Shown in pieces: positions 13,639 to 22,868 of a stretch of DNA of 64,000 nt. The notes below the pieces were generated by a model that was not told the origin of the DNA, ran no database searches, and saw only the letters and a list, made by a program, of their open reading frames with translations. Made by a program: the position numbers and the translations under genes. The first letter of the stretch is position 1; each line of letters begins with the position of its first letter. This DNA comes from Aquiflexum sp. TKW24L. GTDB lineage: Bacteria > Bacteroidota > Bacteroidia > Cytophagales > Cyclobacteriaceae. Location of the stretch: assembly GCF_023502205.1 (NCBI RefSeq), contig NZ_JAMFLG010000010.1, positions 1 through 64,000 of the forward strand. Direction: 5' to 3'.

Positions 13639-16146
13639 TTATCTTAACTCCTTAATAAAAGGTTGGAATGCATTTTCAAACTTTGGCAGATTAAGAATGA
13701 AAAACTCATTCATAATTGGCCAGTCATTTCCATTGAAAATATTGACCCCTTGATGTTCAATTCTGACTCGGCTCATTTTATTATCAGGAAGTTCCTCCCA
13801 TCCTAATTGGCCTCCAAATATGCTTTCTATATTTTCTTTGTTTTTATGAAGTCTCTTATATAACAATTTGTTTTTCTCTTTAGTAGATGTTGAAATCGTT
13901 AATTCAATCCTTACATGTGTTTTTGTAATGATAAAGTTGTAGGACACTCCACCAATTCCTGCACCTGTTCCTAACCAATGGTCTTTAGTAGGATTGACAT
14001 TGACAAATAAATTTTTGTGTTTGATAAGAGGCAATATTTGTTGCCAATACTTTTTTCTAATTCCAAATCTGTTTGGCTCAGCTTCGTTTTCTAAAGGGGA
14101 TTGAAATTTTATGAACAATTCATCTTCCAATTCAAATATTGAAAGTATCTTTTTTAAGTTCGAAAATTTGGAATTGCTATCTATGTTTGATTCAATAAAC
14201 CAACCATTATTAACCTCTTGGGGAGCTCTAAAATCTGCTTCGCTTCGTGTTATTTTTATAACATTTTGATTGGTCAATAACAGTTGAGAGTTCTTTTCAT
14301 AAAGGTTTCTAATTACGTAGAAATACATTTGAGCTACCGTGTCTTCTTCAACCTTGGTGTTTTCAAAAATGAAATACTCAAGTTTTTTATTGGTTGGGCT
14401 TTCGGCATCAAAAATATTCTGCTCTTCTAAATCAGATTCCTGATTGATTTCAACTTCAGGAAATTCCCAGATTTTTAAGAATCGATCATAGATTATATTC
14501 AGACGTTCCTCATATTTTGAAATATCCCACTTGTCTAATGAACTTAGGTAAGAGTTTAACCATAGTCTGCTAAATTGGTAACCTTGTTTTTGGTCATCAT
14601 TATTCATTTCCTTTTTGGCAAGGAATGACTTATTGCCTAAAGGTCCATTATTACCTGAAAGAGTAAGGTTTCCAATTGTATTTAGATACTTTTCCTTAAA
14701 AAGGAAATATTCTTCAGATGATAAATCTTCAATCCAAGTCTCATTAGGGTTTCTTGGGAAGATATGTTCTATTGTAATCTTTTCATTACTTGTATCAACA
14801 AATTCACGGTTGTTGTAATTCTCCAGCAATTCAAAAAAGTAATTTCTGTTTTTCGGTTGGGTATTGTACAAATCCTTATCTCTTAAGGCTGTCTTGATAT
14901 CCTCATTACTTGGAAACTTGGCACTTCCTTTCTTTTTGATTAAAGCTTTAGCAAGGGAATCGTAGTATTCCTCTGTGTCGACTTCTGAATACAAGGTCAT
15001 AAAAATTTTATTCAATGCACTAGTAGGTAATCCAACAATAAATCTTCTCCAAGCGTAGGACTGTATTAGTTTTAAAATTTTTATCAATTCATTTTTTCCT
15101 ATCATTCCATTTTCAGCATCCTCGAATACTTGAAGGAGAAAGGGATAAGCCACATTTATTTCTAATCGATTGATATATTCTAATTCCTTTTTGGTATCGG
15201 AGTCGGCAACCGTAAATGGATTAATAAACTTCTTATAGTGTATTGATAATGATTTTATATTTTCAAGTTCCTGTTGATACGCTTCATCTTTTTTATTGGC
15301 ATAGAGACTTTTAAACTCTGCGTAAACCTTACTTTTATTTGGTATTTTTTTATTTCTAAGGGTCAAGTAATCCCTTATATATTCTGACACTAAAGAATTC
15401 TGCTTTACTAAATCTTTGGCATTTTCTTCAATGGGGCTCCATACCGTTTCAAAAATTCTATTTTGGTCCTTCGGAGGTAAGTCCATCAAAATAAAGTTTC
15501 TTATTAAATCAGATTGGGATAAATCCAATCCCGTTGAGTTCAAACTTTCAAAAATACGCTGCGGATCGTCTTTGTCTCTTTCCAATGAGATTTCAACAAA
15601 GATCAATCGATTCAATCCATTCAAGATTAATTCAAAATTATCATCATTGATTACGCTCCTGAAATAATTGTAGTTTTCGATCACATTAGAAAAACCATGG
15701 GATATACTTTCGGTACCAAGCAAAATAGATTTGAATGCCAAAGAATTGGTGTCCGTTTGTTTCAGTTTCAATTTACTTGATTCATTTTTAACATACTGAT
15801 TTGTTAAAAACATATTGTAAAGGCGTTCTGCGTCATGCGATTTACCACTTGATTTTGCAAAGCGATACAGCGCTACATACAAAATATTGATAGTGGTTAA
15901 TCTCTGCTGACCATCGATAATGACCAATTCCTTGACTTCATTTACTATGAAAATACCTTCATGAACAAATACAATACTCCCTATAAAATGGGTACCCCGA
16001 TCTTCTGATTGCACAGAGATGATATCATTAAGGAGCTCCTTACATTCTGTATTTGTCCAATCATAATTTCTTTGATAAACCGGAATAACAAACTGTATAT
16101 TGGGTGTCTGCAAAAAGTTATTTATTTGTGATTGAGTTGCTTTCAT
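13639..16146 (-). CDS. GmrSD-type restriction nuclease: DUF262, DUF1524 and DUF4268 domains
   Basis: An 835-residue protein. The N-terminal DUF262 (ParB/Srx-like, nucleotide-using) domain shows IPVYQRNYDW (21-30) and the DGQQRLTT motif (78-85). A DUF1524 HNH-type nuclease segment lies at ~455-510, with EHIFPRNP followed by NTIGNLTLSG and an asparagine-rich stretch. The C-terminal ~130 residues resemble DUF4268 (YWQQILPLI, then ...RIELTIST). GmrSD-family enzymes cut DNA with modified bases, so an anti-phage role is likely. The gene starts 5 bp after the type IIG enzyme stop, so the two are probably one defence transcript. Base composition is more AT-rich than the adjacent core genes, consistent with transfer. 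Confidence 0.9.
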   Translation of the reverse strand: MKATQSQINNFLQTPNIQFVIPVYQRNYDWTNTECKELLNDIISVQSEDRGTHFIGSIVFVHEGIFIVNEVKELVIIDGQQRLTTINILYVALYRFAKSSGKSHDAERLYNMFLTNQYVKNESSKLKLKQTDTNSLAFKSILLGTESISHGFSNVIENYNYFRSVINDDNFELILNGLNRLIFVEISLERDKDDPQRIFESLNSTGLDLSQSDLIRNFILMDLPPKDQNRIFETVWSPIEENAKDLVKQNSLVSEYIRDYLTLRNKKIPNKSKVYAEFKSLYANKKDEAYQQELENIKSLSIHYKKFINPFTVADSDTKKELEYINRLEINVAYPFLLQVFEDAENGMIGKNELIKILKLIQSYAWRRFIVGLPTSALNKIFMTLYSEVDTEEYYDSLAKALIKKKGSAKFPSNEDIKTALRDKDLYNTQPKNRNYFFELLENYNNREFVDTSNEKITIEHIFPRNPNETWIEDLSSEEYFLFKEKYLNTIGNLTLSGNNGPLGNKSFLAKKEMNNDDQKQGYQFSRLWLNSYLSSLDKWDISKYEERLNIIYDRFLKIWEFPEVEINQESDLEEQNIFDAESPTNKKLEYFIFENTKVEEDTVAQMYFYVIRNLYEKNSQLLLTNQNVIKITRSEADFRAPQEVNNGWFIESNIDSNSKFSNLKKILSIFELEDELFIKFQSPLENEAEPNRFGIRKKYWQQILPLIKHKNLFVNVNPTKDHWLGTGAGIGGVSYNFIITKTHVRIELTISTSTKEKNKLLYKRLHKNKENIESIFGGQLGWEELPDNKMSRVRIEHQGVNIFNGNDWPIMNEFFILNLPKFENAFQPFIKELR

Positions 16147-16150
16147 CAGT

Positions 16151-19100
16151 TTAAATTTTATTGTTTTCTATAATGTTAATCTCCTCCTCCGTCAATCCAT
16201 ACAACTCATACACCAAGGCATCGACCTCCCGGTCGAGGCGGGTGATGTCGGATTGGAGGGATTGGGCTTTGGCTTTTTGTTCATGGAAATACGCCATCCA
16301 TTCCGCTTCTTCTGACAGACTCAGCTTCACCTTGGCCTTGGCCAACTCTCCCAAAAATCCCTTGAAGTCCAAGTCAGGCCAGTTTTGGAGTTTGGTTGAG
16401 GGTTTTTCTATGTGGAATTTGGATTGAAGTAATCCCAAAAATCTAGATGTTGAGGACTGGAGATTTTTAGTTGCTTCGATTATCATATCAGCTTTACTTT
16501 CAAACTGTTCTTCATTCTTAAATTCTGGAATAGGAATTTGTTCAAAATATTGAGGTTTTACTTCAATATAGCCACCACTTCTGACGACGCAGATTGATTT
16601 AAGGAATTCCCAAACCAATTTAGAATTCAGAACACAAAGTAAAGTTTTACTTGAAGTTTGAAGGAAAACAGCAGGAGCATTTACAAAAACACCCTCAGTG
16701 TCTAGACTAAACTTATTCTTATTTTGAAGATTTGGAAAAATGATTTTTGGTTGTTCAAACAAATCATAATAGGCACAATTCCTAAGTTCCCACCAAAAAT
16801 CTCCTTTATCATATCTCTTCTTCCCTCCCTCCTCGAAAGGCATAAGATGGTTTATTATTTCAGGGAAGTCTTTTTTTAATAAGCTTAAAGCGTCATCCTC
16901 TTGTATATAAGTACCATATTTAATTTTAGTCCATCCACTTGGGAATAAAATAAGTTTTTGTTGAGGGTCTGGGGTTTTCCATTTTTTGATTTCCTTTCCT
17001 TCATAGATCATTTTAACATGATGGGAAATGGGCCAATTAGCTTCAATGATAAATGCTTCATTTAATGCTGTTTTGACACCGTAGTAACATTTACCATATT
17101 TTTCTCTTACGGATTTAAATGAGTTTAATTTTTGAAACAAACCAACATTTTCCTTTGGAAGGAACGACCAAGAAGAGTTTTTTAAAGAATTTTGAGGCAC
17201 TATAACATTTTTGTGTAAGGCAATATCAATGGCTTTTGCCTGTGAGGATTGGGGGATTTTAGTAAATGGAAATTGATTATCTATCACAATTTTTTTGTCC
17301 AATAAGATAATAACCGGATATGTAGTGGCCCCATCAAATACCTGGACTTCAGTAAAATCCACATAAGTAAAAATCCTTGAATTCTCTTTTAAATACTTCC
17401 TCAATACTATTCCAGCTGAGGTTTTATCAAAGGTGTTAGAGATAAAGCCCATCAATCCAGTATTAGGATTTATTAGGTTGGAACCGAGTTCATAGAAATA
17501 TGCAAAAAGATCACTAGCCGGATCAAATACTTTAAAGTGTTTTGAAAAATATGATCTGAATTCACTAAGAAGCTCTGCCCTTACATAAGGCGGATTCCCC
17601 ACCACCACATCAAACCCTCCTTTGGCAAAGACCTTTGGGAATTGGGCTTGCCAGTCAAAGGCCAAGTCTCCTGCTACTTCGGGGTCATCGATCAGGGAGT
17701 TGCCTACTTTGATATTGGAGCTTAGGGTACTGAGTTTTCTTCCCTTCTGTGCTGTGCGCAGCCACAAGCTGAGGCGGGCGATCTCCACAGATTCTTCATT
17801 GATATCGACGCCGAAGATGTTGTTTTCGAGGATATGGTTTTCCACGTTTGGGAAGACGATGCTGCTTTCGAAGAGCATGGATTCGAGTTCGTCCAGATAC
17901 CGGTGCTCGGCCATCAGGAACTCCAGCACCTGATTCAGGAAAGCACCCGAACCGCAGGCAGGATCGCAGATGGCGAGTTGCAGCAGCCATTCCCGATAAG
18001 CTTTGAGTTGGGTCACAAGCTTCTGGAGCGTGTCTTTCTTTCTTCCGGCTTTCCCCTTGGCGAAGTCTTCGTCGACGATGCCCAGCTCGGTTTTTTTCTC
18101 TGTGCAGAGTTTGCCGACGGTATTGTCTACGATGTATTTGGTGATGTACTTGGGGGTGTAGAATACCCCGTCTTTCTTCCGCTTGGTTTTGCTTTTGTCT
18201 ACCTGCGTTCCTTCGAGGGAAGCGCGGACATTCTCGATATCGTTCAGACTGTGTTCGAAGATATGGCCGAGGATATTGGTATCTACTTCGGATTCGAAGT
18301 CATACTCGGTGAGTTTGGAGACGTGCTTTTTGAGTAGGGCATCGGAGATAGTCAAGCTGTCAAGCAGTTCATCAGGTGCAAAGAGTCCCCCGTTGTAGGC
18401 ATGGATTTCGGCTTTGCCTGGAAGTGCCCGTCCGGTATTCATATAGCCGAAGTACTTTTTGAAGCGGTCATACAGTGGCCGGTACTCGTCCATCTCGGCG
18501 AGTTTGTCCCATTGCTTGACGATCTCGGAGATGGAGTTTGGCGGCAGCAGTCCCTTGTCCTCAGCAAAGAAGATAAAGAGAAAGCGGTCAAGTAGCTTTT
18601 GGCTTTTTTTATAGAGCAGGAGTTCGTCCAGTCCGGGATTATTGGCGACGGTATCCTGCCACAGTTCCTGCTTGAAGGCGGAGTAATCAGAATAGAGTTT
18701 CTTGGTAACTTGCTCCTCGACAAGGAGCGATTCCGTCTTGATCTGTTGTGGGATTCCTTTGAGGAGGTTGTCCTTTTGGAGCAACAGCCACAGCAGGCGG
18801 AATTCCTCCTGCTGCATCTGCAGGATGGAGAACTCGATATAATCTACCGCATTGTGGATGTAGAAGCGCAGCTTTTCAAAGTTGCTCGTAATGACATAGA
18901 TACAGTCGGGATGGTTGTTTTTGTAATTGAAAGCCTGATCCCTGATTTTCTCTAAGTCTTTGGTATCCGTTCCTTTGAGTTCGATCACGGCGATGGCTTT
19001 GCCGTCCTTGATGATGGCGCCGTCGGTTTTCTTGCTGTCCTTGATGTTTTTGAGTTCCGTGGTCAGGTTAAAATCCGGATCGGGATTGATCGTATACCCG

Positions 19101-19285
19101 AGGATGTTGACAAAAAGCTCACGCAGAAATCCCTCCTGAAACTGTTCCTCTTTGGAAGCCCGGATATTTGCCCGGCGCATCGGATCGTGGAAGTAAGTCA
19201 GGTAAGCCCCAAAAGCAGCATGCATAGCGGCATAATCCTGACCTGCGAGGTATTTTTTAAGGACTGAATTTTGAAAAAGGGGCAT
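16151..19285 (-). CDS. Type IIG restriction-modification enzyme (Eco57I/TaqI-like)
   Basis: A 1044-residue single-chain restriction and N6-adenine methylation enzyme. The N-terminal nuclease shows the PD-(D/E)xK pattern D88-x13-E102-x-K104 (IELKGT). The methyltransferase core has motif I DPACGSGAF near residue 440 and motif IV NPPY near residue 563. A TaqI-like target-recognition part follows (~600-950), and the protein ends with the family tail VYELYGLTEEEI. The DNA for the recognition part (about 16.45-17.58 kb) is visibly more AT-rich than the DNA for the nuclease/methyltransferase core and the C-terminal tail. This suggests that a specificity domain was exchanged by recombination. It is upstream of the GmrSD gene. 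Confidence 0.92.
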   Translation of the reverse strand: MPLFQNSVLKKYLAGQDYAAMHAAFGAYLTYFHDPMRRANIRASKEEQFQEGFLRELFVNILGYTINPDPDFNLTTELKNIKDSKKTDGAIIKDGKAIAVIELKGTDTKDLEKIRDQAFNYKNNHPDCIYVITSNFEKLRFYIHNAVDYIEFSILQMQQEEFRLLWLLLQKDNLLKGIPQQIKTESLLVEEQVTKKLYSDYSAFKQELWQDTVANNPGLDELLLYKKSQKLLDRFLFIFFAEDKGLLPPNSISEIVKQWDKLAEMDEYRPLYDRFKKYFGYMNTGRALPGKAEIHAYNGGLFAPDELLDSLTISDALLKKHVSKLTEYDFESEVDTNILGHIFEHSLNDIENVRASLEGTQVDKSKTKRKKDGVFYTPKYITKYIVDNTVGKLCTEKKTELGIVDEDFAKGKAGRKKDTLQKLVTQLKAYREWLLQLAICDPACGSGAFLNQVLEFLMAEHRYLDELESMLFESSIVFPNVENHILENNIFGVDINEESVEIARLSLWLRTAQKGRKLSTLSSNIKVGNSLIDDPEVAGDLAFDWQAQFPKVFAKGGFDVVVGNPPYVRAELLSEFRSYFSKHFKVFDPASDLFAYFYELGSNLINPNTGLMGFISNTFDKTSAGIVLRKYLKENSRIFTYVDFTEVQVFDGATTYPVIILLDKKIVIDNQFPFTKIPQSSQAKAIDIALHKNVIVPQNSLKNSSWSFLPKENVGLFQKLNSFKSVREKYGKCYYGVKTALNEAFIIEANWPISHHVKMIYEGKEIKKWKTPDPQQKLILFPSGWTKIKYGTYIQEDDALSLLKKDFPEIINHLMPFEEGGKKRYDKGDFWWELRNCAYYDLFEQPKIIFPNLQNKNKFSLDTEGVFVNAPAVFLQTSSKTLLCVLNSKLVWEFLKSICVVRSGGYIEVKPQYFEQIPIPEFKNEEQFESKADMIIEATKNLQSSTSRFLGLLQSKFHIEKPSTKLQNWPDLDFKGFLGELAKAKVKLSLSEEAEWMAYFHEQKAKAQSLQSDITRLDREVDALVYELYGLTEEEINIIENNKI

Positions 19286-19672
19286 AAGCTAATTTGGGAT
19301 CAAAAAGGCATTCAAACTAATTGGGTTTTTGAAGATAAGGAAGGAAAGTAACTTATCGGTCAATGGAGGCGAAAAAATTAAGAATGAAGGATGATAAATG
19401 ATGAAAGAAATTCAGTGGCAGCGTGTCCTTGGCGTTTATTGCCACCTGCTTTAGCTGGTGGATCAAAAAAAGTAATCAGGCTTAAAGGCTTTAGCCAAAG
19501 AAAATGTAATAGATTAAACTCTATCCTAAAACCCATGCCGATAGGTCGGCACCACCCAACGTCACATCATACTTCGAAGCTAAAAAGCAAAAGACTACGC
19601 CTAGAAAGGTACTTCGGAAGTACCCCCCTCCCCGGAGAAGTACCCTTTACCCCATGGTACAAGTTTGTATTT
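19286..19672. other. Intergenic region with degenerate REP sequences
   Basis: The gap contains CCACC-TGCTTTAGCT-GGTGG at 19442-19461, GGCTTAAAGGCTTTAGCC at 19479-19496 and the GGTACTTCGGAAGTACC palindrome at 19608-19624. These are the dispersed palindromes seen elsewhere in the window. No coding frame is supported. Confidence 0.6.
19608..19624. repeat. REP-like GGTACTTC palindrome, second copy
   Basis: GGTACTTCGGAAGTACC is perfectly palindromic and followed by CCCCC. It shares its core with the palindrome at 11763-11787 and so helps bracket the 11.8-19.6 kb accessory segment. A further partial GAAGTACC lies at 19637. Confidence 0.6.
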
Positions 19673-20086
19673 TTACTTAGAAAAATACCAGCGTTCTACG
19701 GATTTTGATCTATCATTCGTTTCAGTGATACTAAACACGAATTTGTTTGTTGAAAATTCTTCAATGACATATGAGGTTGTGGAGCCTCCGGCAGTCAGAA
19801 AAAGGTTTGACTTGGTATTTTCCCATTCAAATTCGCTGCCTTCAAAATTCCCACCTAAGTCCTCTCCTGTCCCATCTTTTTTGAAAACTATTTCACCCTG
19901 GTTTACACTTTCGCTTTCACCTGCAATAATACCATCAACATATGTTTCCTGTACGTACCTGTCGATATTCCAGGTTCCAATAATCCATTTTTCAATATCC
20001 TGTGCATCATCCTGACAGCCGGCTAAAAGGAAAATTGACATCAACATGGTGCATAGATACCCCTTTTTTAAATTTTCTATAACCAT
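19673..20086 (-). CDS. Small lipoprotein with lipocalin-like domain
   Basis: A 137-residue lipoprotein with the lipobox LLAGC (C about 24). The mature part starts with the IIGTWNIDRY motif typical of lipocalin-like Bacteroidota lipoproteins. It continues with beta strands (GEIVFKKDGTG, SNLFLTAGG, KFVFSITETN) and ends WYFSK. Such domains are predicted small eight-stranded barrels; ligands are unknown. It lies 87 bp downstream of the gene at 20174 on the same strand, but reads away from it, so co-transcription with that gene is possible only if the region between them is transcribed. Confidence 0.75.
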   Translation of the reverse strand: MVIENLKKGYLCTMLMSIFLLAGCQDDAQDIEKWIIGTWNIDRYVQETYVDGIIAGESESVNQGEIVFKKDGTGEDLGGNFEGSEFEWENTKSNLFLTAGGSTTSYVIEEFSTNKFVFSITETNDRSKSVERWYFSK

Positions 20087-20173
20087 TAGAATTAGATTAT
20101 AATCTATGAATATTTGTTTTTAAATGTAATATCCTGAACCATCCTTAAAGGTCAGGTTCAGGATATTATCCAA

Positions 20174-20917
20174 TTAATCATCAAATTTTTCTTCAAAGGC
20201 TTCTATTGCCTGTTCAAATTTTTCCCAAATCTGCTTAGCAAGGTCGGTATTTCCATCAGGGCTGCCTTCATAAATTTCAATAATTCCATCACCATTGCCA
20301 TCTAAGGCTAAGGCAAGATCAACTCCACCATTTTCAGGGTCGAAAAGCTTCGATAGATCGAATTCAACAAGTATCACACTTAACTCACTTGGCGTTAATA
20401 CCACATTATCACTGTTTTCGAATTCTATTTCAACTTCATCGTTTTCATCTGTCCAAAATACAAATGGCAGCTCACCGATAAATCCATTAATTACCACTGA
20501 TTTGTCAAACATTTCAGAGTTGGGATCTTCATTTTCCCGGATCTTAAATTCTATTTCATCATAAGCGGCCACCGGTAAGGCAACATTAGCCAGGGTCTCG
20601 GTCAGGCCACTTCCATCACGGAATAATTGTACTTCGAAAGGACCATCAAGCTCCACATCAGAAGCTATGACCCCTGGTGCAAAAAGCGGGTCATTATCAT
20701 CATATTCAAGTTCCACTTCTTCAATGTTTACAAGAAAAGAAGTAATCTGCACAGTATTTAATAACCTTCCGGAACTCAAGCCTGCAGATGAATTATAGCT
20801 GGCGGAAAAATTAATCCGTGCATTTTGGGCTGGTGCTTCCTCCTCCTTATCACAAGAGAAAAGTACAGTTGCTGTAAGCAATGCCAGCAGGCCAATCATT
20901 AAATTGAATTTTTTCAT
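20174..20917 (-). CDS. Acidic lipoprotein of unknown function
   Basis: A 247-residue precursor with a lipoprotein signal ending VLFSC. The longer open frame would add 21 residues, but the ATG at 20917 gives a clean signal peptide (MKKFNLMIG). The mature protein is very acidic and beta-rich. A calcium-loop-like DGNGDGIIEIYEG lies near residue 205, and a charged helix with FEQAIEAFEEKFDD ends it. The pattern NARINFSASYNSS...VQITSFLVNIEEVEL vaguely recalls DUF4382-type lipoproteins, but I do not claim the match. Confidence 0.75.
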   Translation of the reverse strand: MKKFNLMIGLLALLTATVLFSCDKEEEAPAQNARINFSASYNSSAGLSSGRLLNTVQITSFLVNIEEVELEYDDNDPLFAPGVIASDVELDGPFEVQLFRDGSGLTETLANVALPVAAYDEIEFKIRENEDPNSEMFDKSVVINGFIGELPFVFWTDENDEVEIEFENSDNVVLTPSELSVILVEFDLSKLFDPENGGVDLALALDGNGDGIIEIYEGSPDGNTDLAKQIWEKFEQAIEAFEEKFDD

Positions 20918-21290
20918 AATCTGATCTTTAAAATTCTGTTTAAAACTTTTTAGAATTTGGGTGAAATTATTGATTACCACCGAAATTTATATTTAAAAAT
21001 CATAACAGCAAAAACAAATAAAACATATTAAAATTATCAAAAAACCTTTTTTATACCGTTTATTAGATTTAAAAACCTTTTATTATTTTTGAAATGCAAA
21101 TTTCCCACATTAAGAAATAACAGTTTTTTAAGAATTAATGGTGAACCATTCGGTTTTAAAGACTTTTCAACCTTTATATAATGGCGTTGAAAAAGAAATT
21201 TTAAGGATGGAGGATTTTTATTTGCATAGGGACTTTCTTCCCGTAATTGGAATTTCGGAAGATTCTTTTTGGAGCAAAATAGTTCGACAC
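20918..21290. other. Intergenic region
   Basis: About 370 AT-rich bases upstream of the acidic lipoprotein gene and downstream of the cation transporter gene. Open frames on both strands here show no family features. I see no repeats or clear regulatory sites. Confidence 0.5.
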
Positions 21291-22088
21291 CTATTTGGAA
21301 AGCTTCAATATCCTCAAAGCTCCCCTTCCCACGATCAGAAAAACAATAATTCCCACAATGAGGTCCGGGTAAATTGATTCGGTCCAAAAAACCAAACCCC
21401 CTGCTACCATTACGCCAAGATTGATGATGATGTCATTTGAAGTGAAAATCATACTTGCCTGCATGTGTGCTTCTTTGCTTTTACCTTTTTGAAGCAAATA
21501 CAGACAAACAGCATTTGCGATCAATGCAAAAATGGAAACCACAATCATGGTCATAAAATCAGGCATTTTTTCTATACCGACAAATCTCCTGACCACTTCC
21601 GAAAACCCAATCGTGGCAAGTAAGATCTGAAAGTACCCCGCAAACCTTGCAATGTTCTTCTTTAAGGCAATCGTACCCCCCACAGCAAATAATGCCAGAC
21701 CGTAAACAATACCGTCAGCCAGCATATCCAGACTGTCAGCCACCAAACCCATAGAATCTGCGATAATGCCTGTAACCATCTCAATGACAAAAAAAGACAC
21801 ATTGATGATCAATACAGCCCATAGCAATTTTCTTTCACGGTCTGTGTTTTCAGTTGCCGTGGAATAATTCACAGCTTCCTTACTCTCGATGACAGTAGTG
21901 TCAAACCGCAAATCGTCAAGTTTTTGGAATATCAGGTCATAATTCTCCGTGTGAAAAACAGTGAGTTGCCTGTTTGGAATATCAAAGTCCAAAGATTTGA
22001 TATTGGTCATATCGCCAAGTTTCATCCGAATCATTTGCTCTTCGGATGGGCAGTCCATTTTTGATATCCTGAAGGTTGTTTTTTGCAT
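21291..22088 (-). CDS. CDF-type cation transporter with N-terminal HMA-like domain
   Basis: The 265-residue product has an N-terminal ferredoxin-like/HMA region (~1-65) with a single-cysteine motif, MDCPSEEQ. It is followed by six hydrophobic segments of the cation diffusion facilitator type. TM2 has DSLDMLADG (two metal-site aspartates) and TM5 has TSNDIIINLG, with one aspartate where many CDF proteins have an H-x3-D pair. The soluble C-terminal domain of CDF proteins is absent, because the chain stops about ten residues after TM6. Export of a divalent metal such as Zn2+ is likely. The unusual domain order is shared by annotated cation transporters in Bacteroidota. Confidence 0.82.
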   Translation of the reverse strand: MQKTTFRISKMDCPSEEQMIRMKLGDMTNIKSLDFDIPNRQLTVFHTENYDLIFQKLDDLRFDTTVIESKEAVNYSTATENTDRERKLLWAVLIINVSFFVIEMVTGIIADSMGLVADSLDMLADGIVYGLALFAVGGTIALKKNIARFAGYFQILLATIGFSEVVRRFVGIEKMPDFMTMIVVSIFALIANAVCLYLLQKGKSKEAHMQASMIFTSNDIIINLGVMVAGGLVFWTESIYPDLIVGIIVFLIVGRGALRILKLSK

Positions 22089-22291
22089 GGGAAACCCTAT
22101 GTTGGGCTGCTAATTTATTGTTTCCACAAAATTATTATATCAGCTTGGTATAAAAAGAATATAGAAGCATTGGCAATAGATACCATAGTGCCGATAGTCA
22201 CCACCTGTCAATCGGGTATTTGACCTTTTCCCCAAAAGCCATCAACCTCATGAGGAATCTAAATTTAAAAATAAGAAATAGAAATAATGTT

Positions 22292-22386
22292 CGACCCTTT
22301 CAGGGTCGTGGGAAATTGAATCCGTTCCATTTTTTTCCACGGGCAGCAGCCCGTGGCTATTGAGAGGTTTGACCCCGTTCGGGGTC
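22292..22386. repeat. Three REP-like hairpins
   Basis: CGACCCTTTCAGGGTCG (22292-22308), CCACGGGC-AGCA-GCCCGTGG (22337-22356) and GACCCCGTTCGGGGTC (22371-22386) are consecutive strong stems without T-tracts. Their spacing suggests one compound repeat unit. Confidence 0.75.
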
Positions 22387-22458
22387 TTTCTCCTCTTTGC
22401 GCCAATTGCGAAACCTTAGCGAACCATTGCGGTAAATAAATGATGGTGGTAAAAAAAA

Positions 22459-22637
22459 ATCCAGCTTCTGGAGAAGCAGGATAACATTAGCCTTTTCTTT
22501 CTCCCTTCCTCTGTGTCCTCTGAGAGCTCCGTGGTTAAAATTACCAATCCCTGCACCCATTGCGAAGTCTTGGCGACCATTTGAAAGATCCTCCTCTTTG
22601 CGCCCTCTGCGAAACCTTCGCGACCATTGCGGTAAAA
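22459..22637. repeat. ~178-bp direct repeat, copy A
   Basis: It begins ATCCAGCTTCTGGAGAAGC, runs through CATTAGCCTTTTCTTTCTCC and GAGAGCTCCGTGG, and ends CGACCATTGCGGTAAAA. Copy B, 224 bp further on, is almost identical. The start of each copy is one unit of the 32-bp hairpin found in the downstream array. Confidence 0.8.
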
Positions 22638-22682
22638 AAAAAGCGTCCATTGCGGTAAAAAAAAATGAGGGTGGAATAAATC

Positions 22683-22861
22683 ATCCAGCTTCTCGAGAAG
22701 CAGGATAACATTAGCCTTTTCTTTCTCCCTTCCTCTGTGTCCTCTGAGAGCTCCGTGGTTAAAATTACCAATCCCTGCACCAATTGCGAAGTCTTGGCGA
22801 CCATTTGAAAGATCCTCCTCTTTGCGCCCTCTGCGAAACCTTCGCGACCATTGCGGTAAAA
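22683..22861. repeat. ~178-bp direct repeat, copy B
   Basis: It differs from copy A by a few substitutions, such as CTTCTCGAGAAG for CTTCTGGAGAAG and CACCAATTG for CACCCATTG. It ends directly at the start of the 32-bp tandem array. Confidence 0.8.
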
Positions 22862-22868
22862 AAATTGA

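Noticed and set aside
21138-21377. Plus-strand open frame of 79 codons
   Set aside because: It overlaps the end of the CDF gene, has no recognisable features and lies mostly in AT-rich intergenic DNA.
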